From JADKIH01 sp049363815 (GTDB lineage Bacteria; Bacteroidota; Bacteroidia; AKYH767-A; 2013-40CM-41-45), in NCBI GenBank assembly GCA_049363815.1, contig JBMQEM010000097.1, positions 1 to 64,000 of the forward strand: a stretch of 64,000 bases of DNA, read 5' to 3'. Positions within the stretch are counted from its first letter, which is position 1. Every line of letters starts with the position of its first letter. The position numbers were made by a program, and so were the translations under genes. Shown piece by piece: positions 63,321-64,000 of this stretch. The notes under the pieces are model-generated. The model was not told the DNA's origin. It worked only from the letters and a program-made list of their open reading frames with translations, and did no database searches.

Positions 63321-64000
63321 ATGATTACAGAAGAAATCACTAATCCTGCCCCGGCCTATAATCCGGAGCCATTTAACTGGGATTCCACTAGCAATAAAGG
63401 TGCTGGGGAATATTCAGCGGAAGAGCGTACTAAAATGGAACAACAGTACGACCAAACTCTTAGTGCCGTTGTAGAACACGACATCGTTGATGGTAAAGTT
63501 GTATCTATTTCATCAAAAGATGTTCTGATCAACATTGGCTACAAATCCGACGGATTAGTGGCATTAACTGAATTCCGCCATATGCCAGACATTAAAGTCG
63601 GGGATAAAGTGGAAGTTTATGTAGAAACACAGGAAGACAAAAATGGTCAGTTGATCCTTTCACACAAAAAAGCTCGTGCTCTTAAATCATGGGATCGCGT
63701 CAATGCAGCTTTGGAAGGTGATGAGATCATTCAGGGATTTGTTAAATGTCGTACAAAAGGTGGACTTATCGTAGATGTATTCGGAATCGAAGCATTCTTA
63801 CCTGGTTCACAGATCGATGTTAAACCTATTCGTGACTACGATCAGTTTGTAGGAAAAACAATGGAGTTCAAAGTTGTTAAGATCAACAATGAATTCAAAA
63901 ACGTTGTTGTCTCTCACAAGGTTCTTATCGAAGAAGAATTAGAACAACAAAAAGCAGAGATCATGAAGAAACTTGAGAAAGGTCAGGTTCTTGAAGGTAC
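63321..64000 (+). CDS. rpsA: 30S ribosomal protein S1 (5' part, cut by window end)
   Basis: The first 226 codons of S1, starting MITEEITNPAPAYNPEPFNW. It has an N-terminal region lacking similarity, then S1/OB-fold repeats. Domain 1 is about 50-117 (VDGKVVSISSKDVLINIGYKS, GLVALTEF, VGDKVEVYVE). Domain 2 is about 135-205 (IIQGFVKCRTKGGLIVDVFG, EAFLPGSQID). Domain 3 begins at the end (KLEKGQVLEG). S1 unfolds mRNA on the 30S subunit. In Bacteroidota, initiation depends little on Shine-Dalgarno pairing, which fits the weak sites seen here. The gene is intact as far as visible. The remainder lies beyond 64000. Confidence 0.96.
   Translation, partial: MITEEITNPAPAYNPEPFNWDSTSNKGAGEYSAEERTKMEQQYDQTLSAVVEHDIVDGKVVSISSKDVLINIGYKSDGLVALTEFRHMPDIKVGDKVEVYVETQEDKNGQLILSHKKARALKSWDRVNAALEGDEIIQGFVKCRTKGGLIVDVFGIEAFLPGSQIDVKPIRDYDQFVGKTMEFKVVKINNEFKNVVVSHKVLIEEELEQQKAEIMKKLEKGQVLEG

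Overview
The window comes from a member of the Bacteroidota. The signs are type IX secretion system (T9SS) sorting domains on several large exported proteins, PorP/SprF-, PorE- and PorQ-like proteins, SprB-repeat adhesins ending in the gliding-motility C-terminal domain, promoters of the TTTG-N(16-19)-TAnnTTTG type, weak ribosome binding sites with several TTG/GTG starts, and lineage variants of Tgt, CarB and UvrA. The neighbourhood looks chromosomal. No rRNA, tRNA, transposase, phage gene or CRISPR array was seen. Class or family cannot be fixed from this stretch alone.

Layout. 0-8.5 kb: housekeeping genes (tgt, a membrane glycosyltransferase, an ECF-type sigma factor, rsmG, rpmH, an alpha/beta hydrolase, carB, a small DUF4834-like protein). 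8.6-17.3 kb: a surface-glycan block (YfhO-type membrane protein, GT4 glycosyltransferase, deacetylase-like protein, ATP-grasp ligase, PHP phosphoesterase, and a convergent asparagine-synthase-type amidotransferase). 17.5-20.2 kb: a T9SS cargo protein. 20.3-24.0 kb: a divergent cyanophycinase/cyanophycin synthetase pair for nitrogen storage. 24.3-37.0 kb: a gliding/adhesion block with two paralogous SprB-repeat giants (7 and 17 repeats) flanking a PorP/SprF protein and a PorE-like OmpA lipoprotein. 37.0-42.2 kb: a three-gene minus-strand envelope operon with T9SS-type tails. 42.4-53.1 kb: a regulatory and exopolysaccharide-like block (AAA+ response regulator, orphan membrane-anchored protein, processive GT2, HEAT protein, CotH-type kinase, TPR/YaiO-like barrel, single-domain receiver, hybrid histidine kinase). 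53.4-56.1 kb: an outer-membrane barrel with Ca-binding repeats plus a SPOR-like partner. 56.2-64 kb: LOG-family protein, uvrA, porQ, cmk, ispH and the start of rpsA.

How the parts fit. The adhesins and T9SS cargo proteins would be exported by the T9SS, of which PorQ and the PorP/PorE-like proteins are envelope components. The 44.9-53.1 kb block is a candidate, apparently uncharacterised, polysaccharide synthesis/export locus with its own phosphorelay. The cphA/cphB pair makes and breaks down cyanophycin.

The most unusual pattern is between the genes. Many intergenic gaps carry a hairpin or short tandem array built from iterated words of about 7 (or about 9) bp. Word sequences differ from gap to gap but the architecture is the same. 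Near 53.3 kb and 57.0 kb there are also two copies of a different palindrome centred on CTGCAG.
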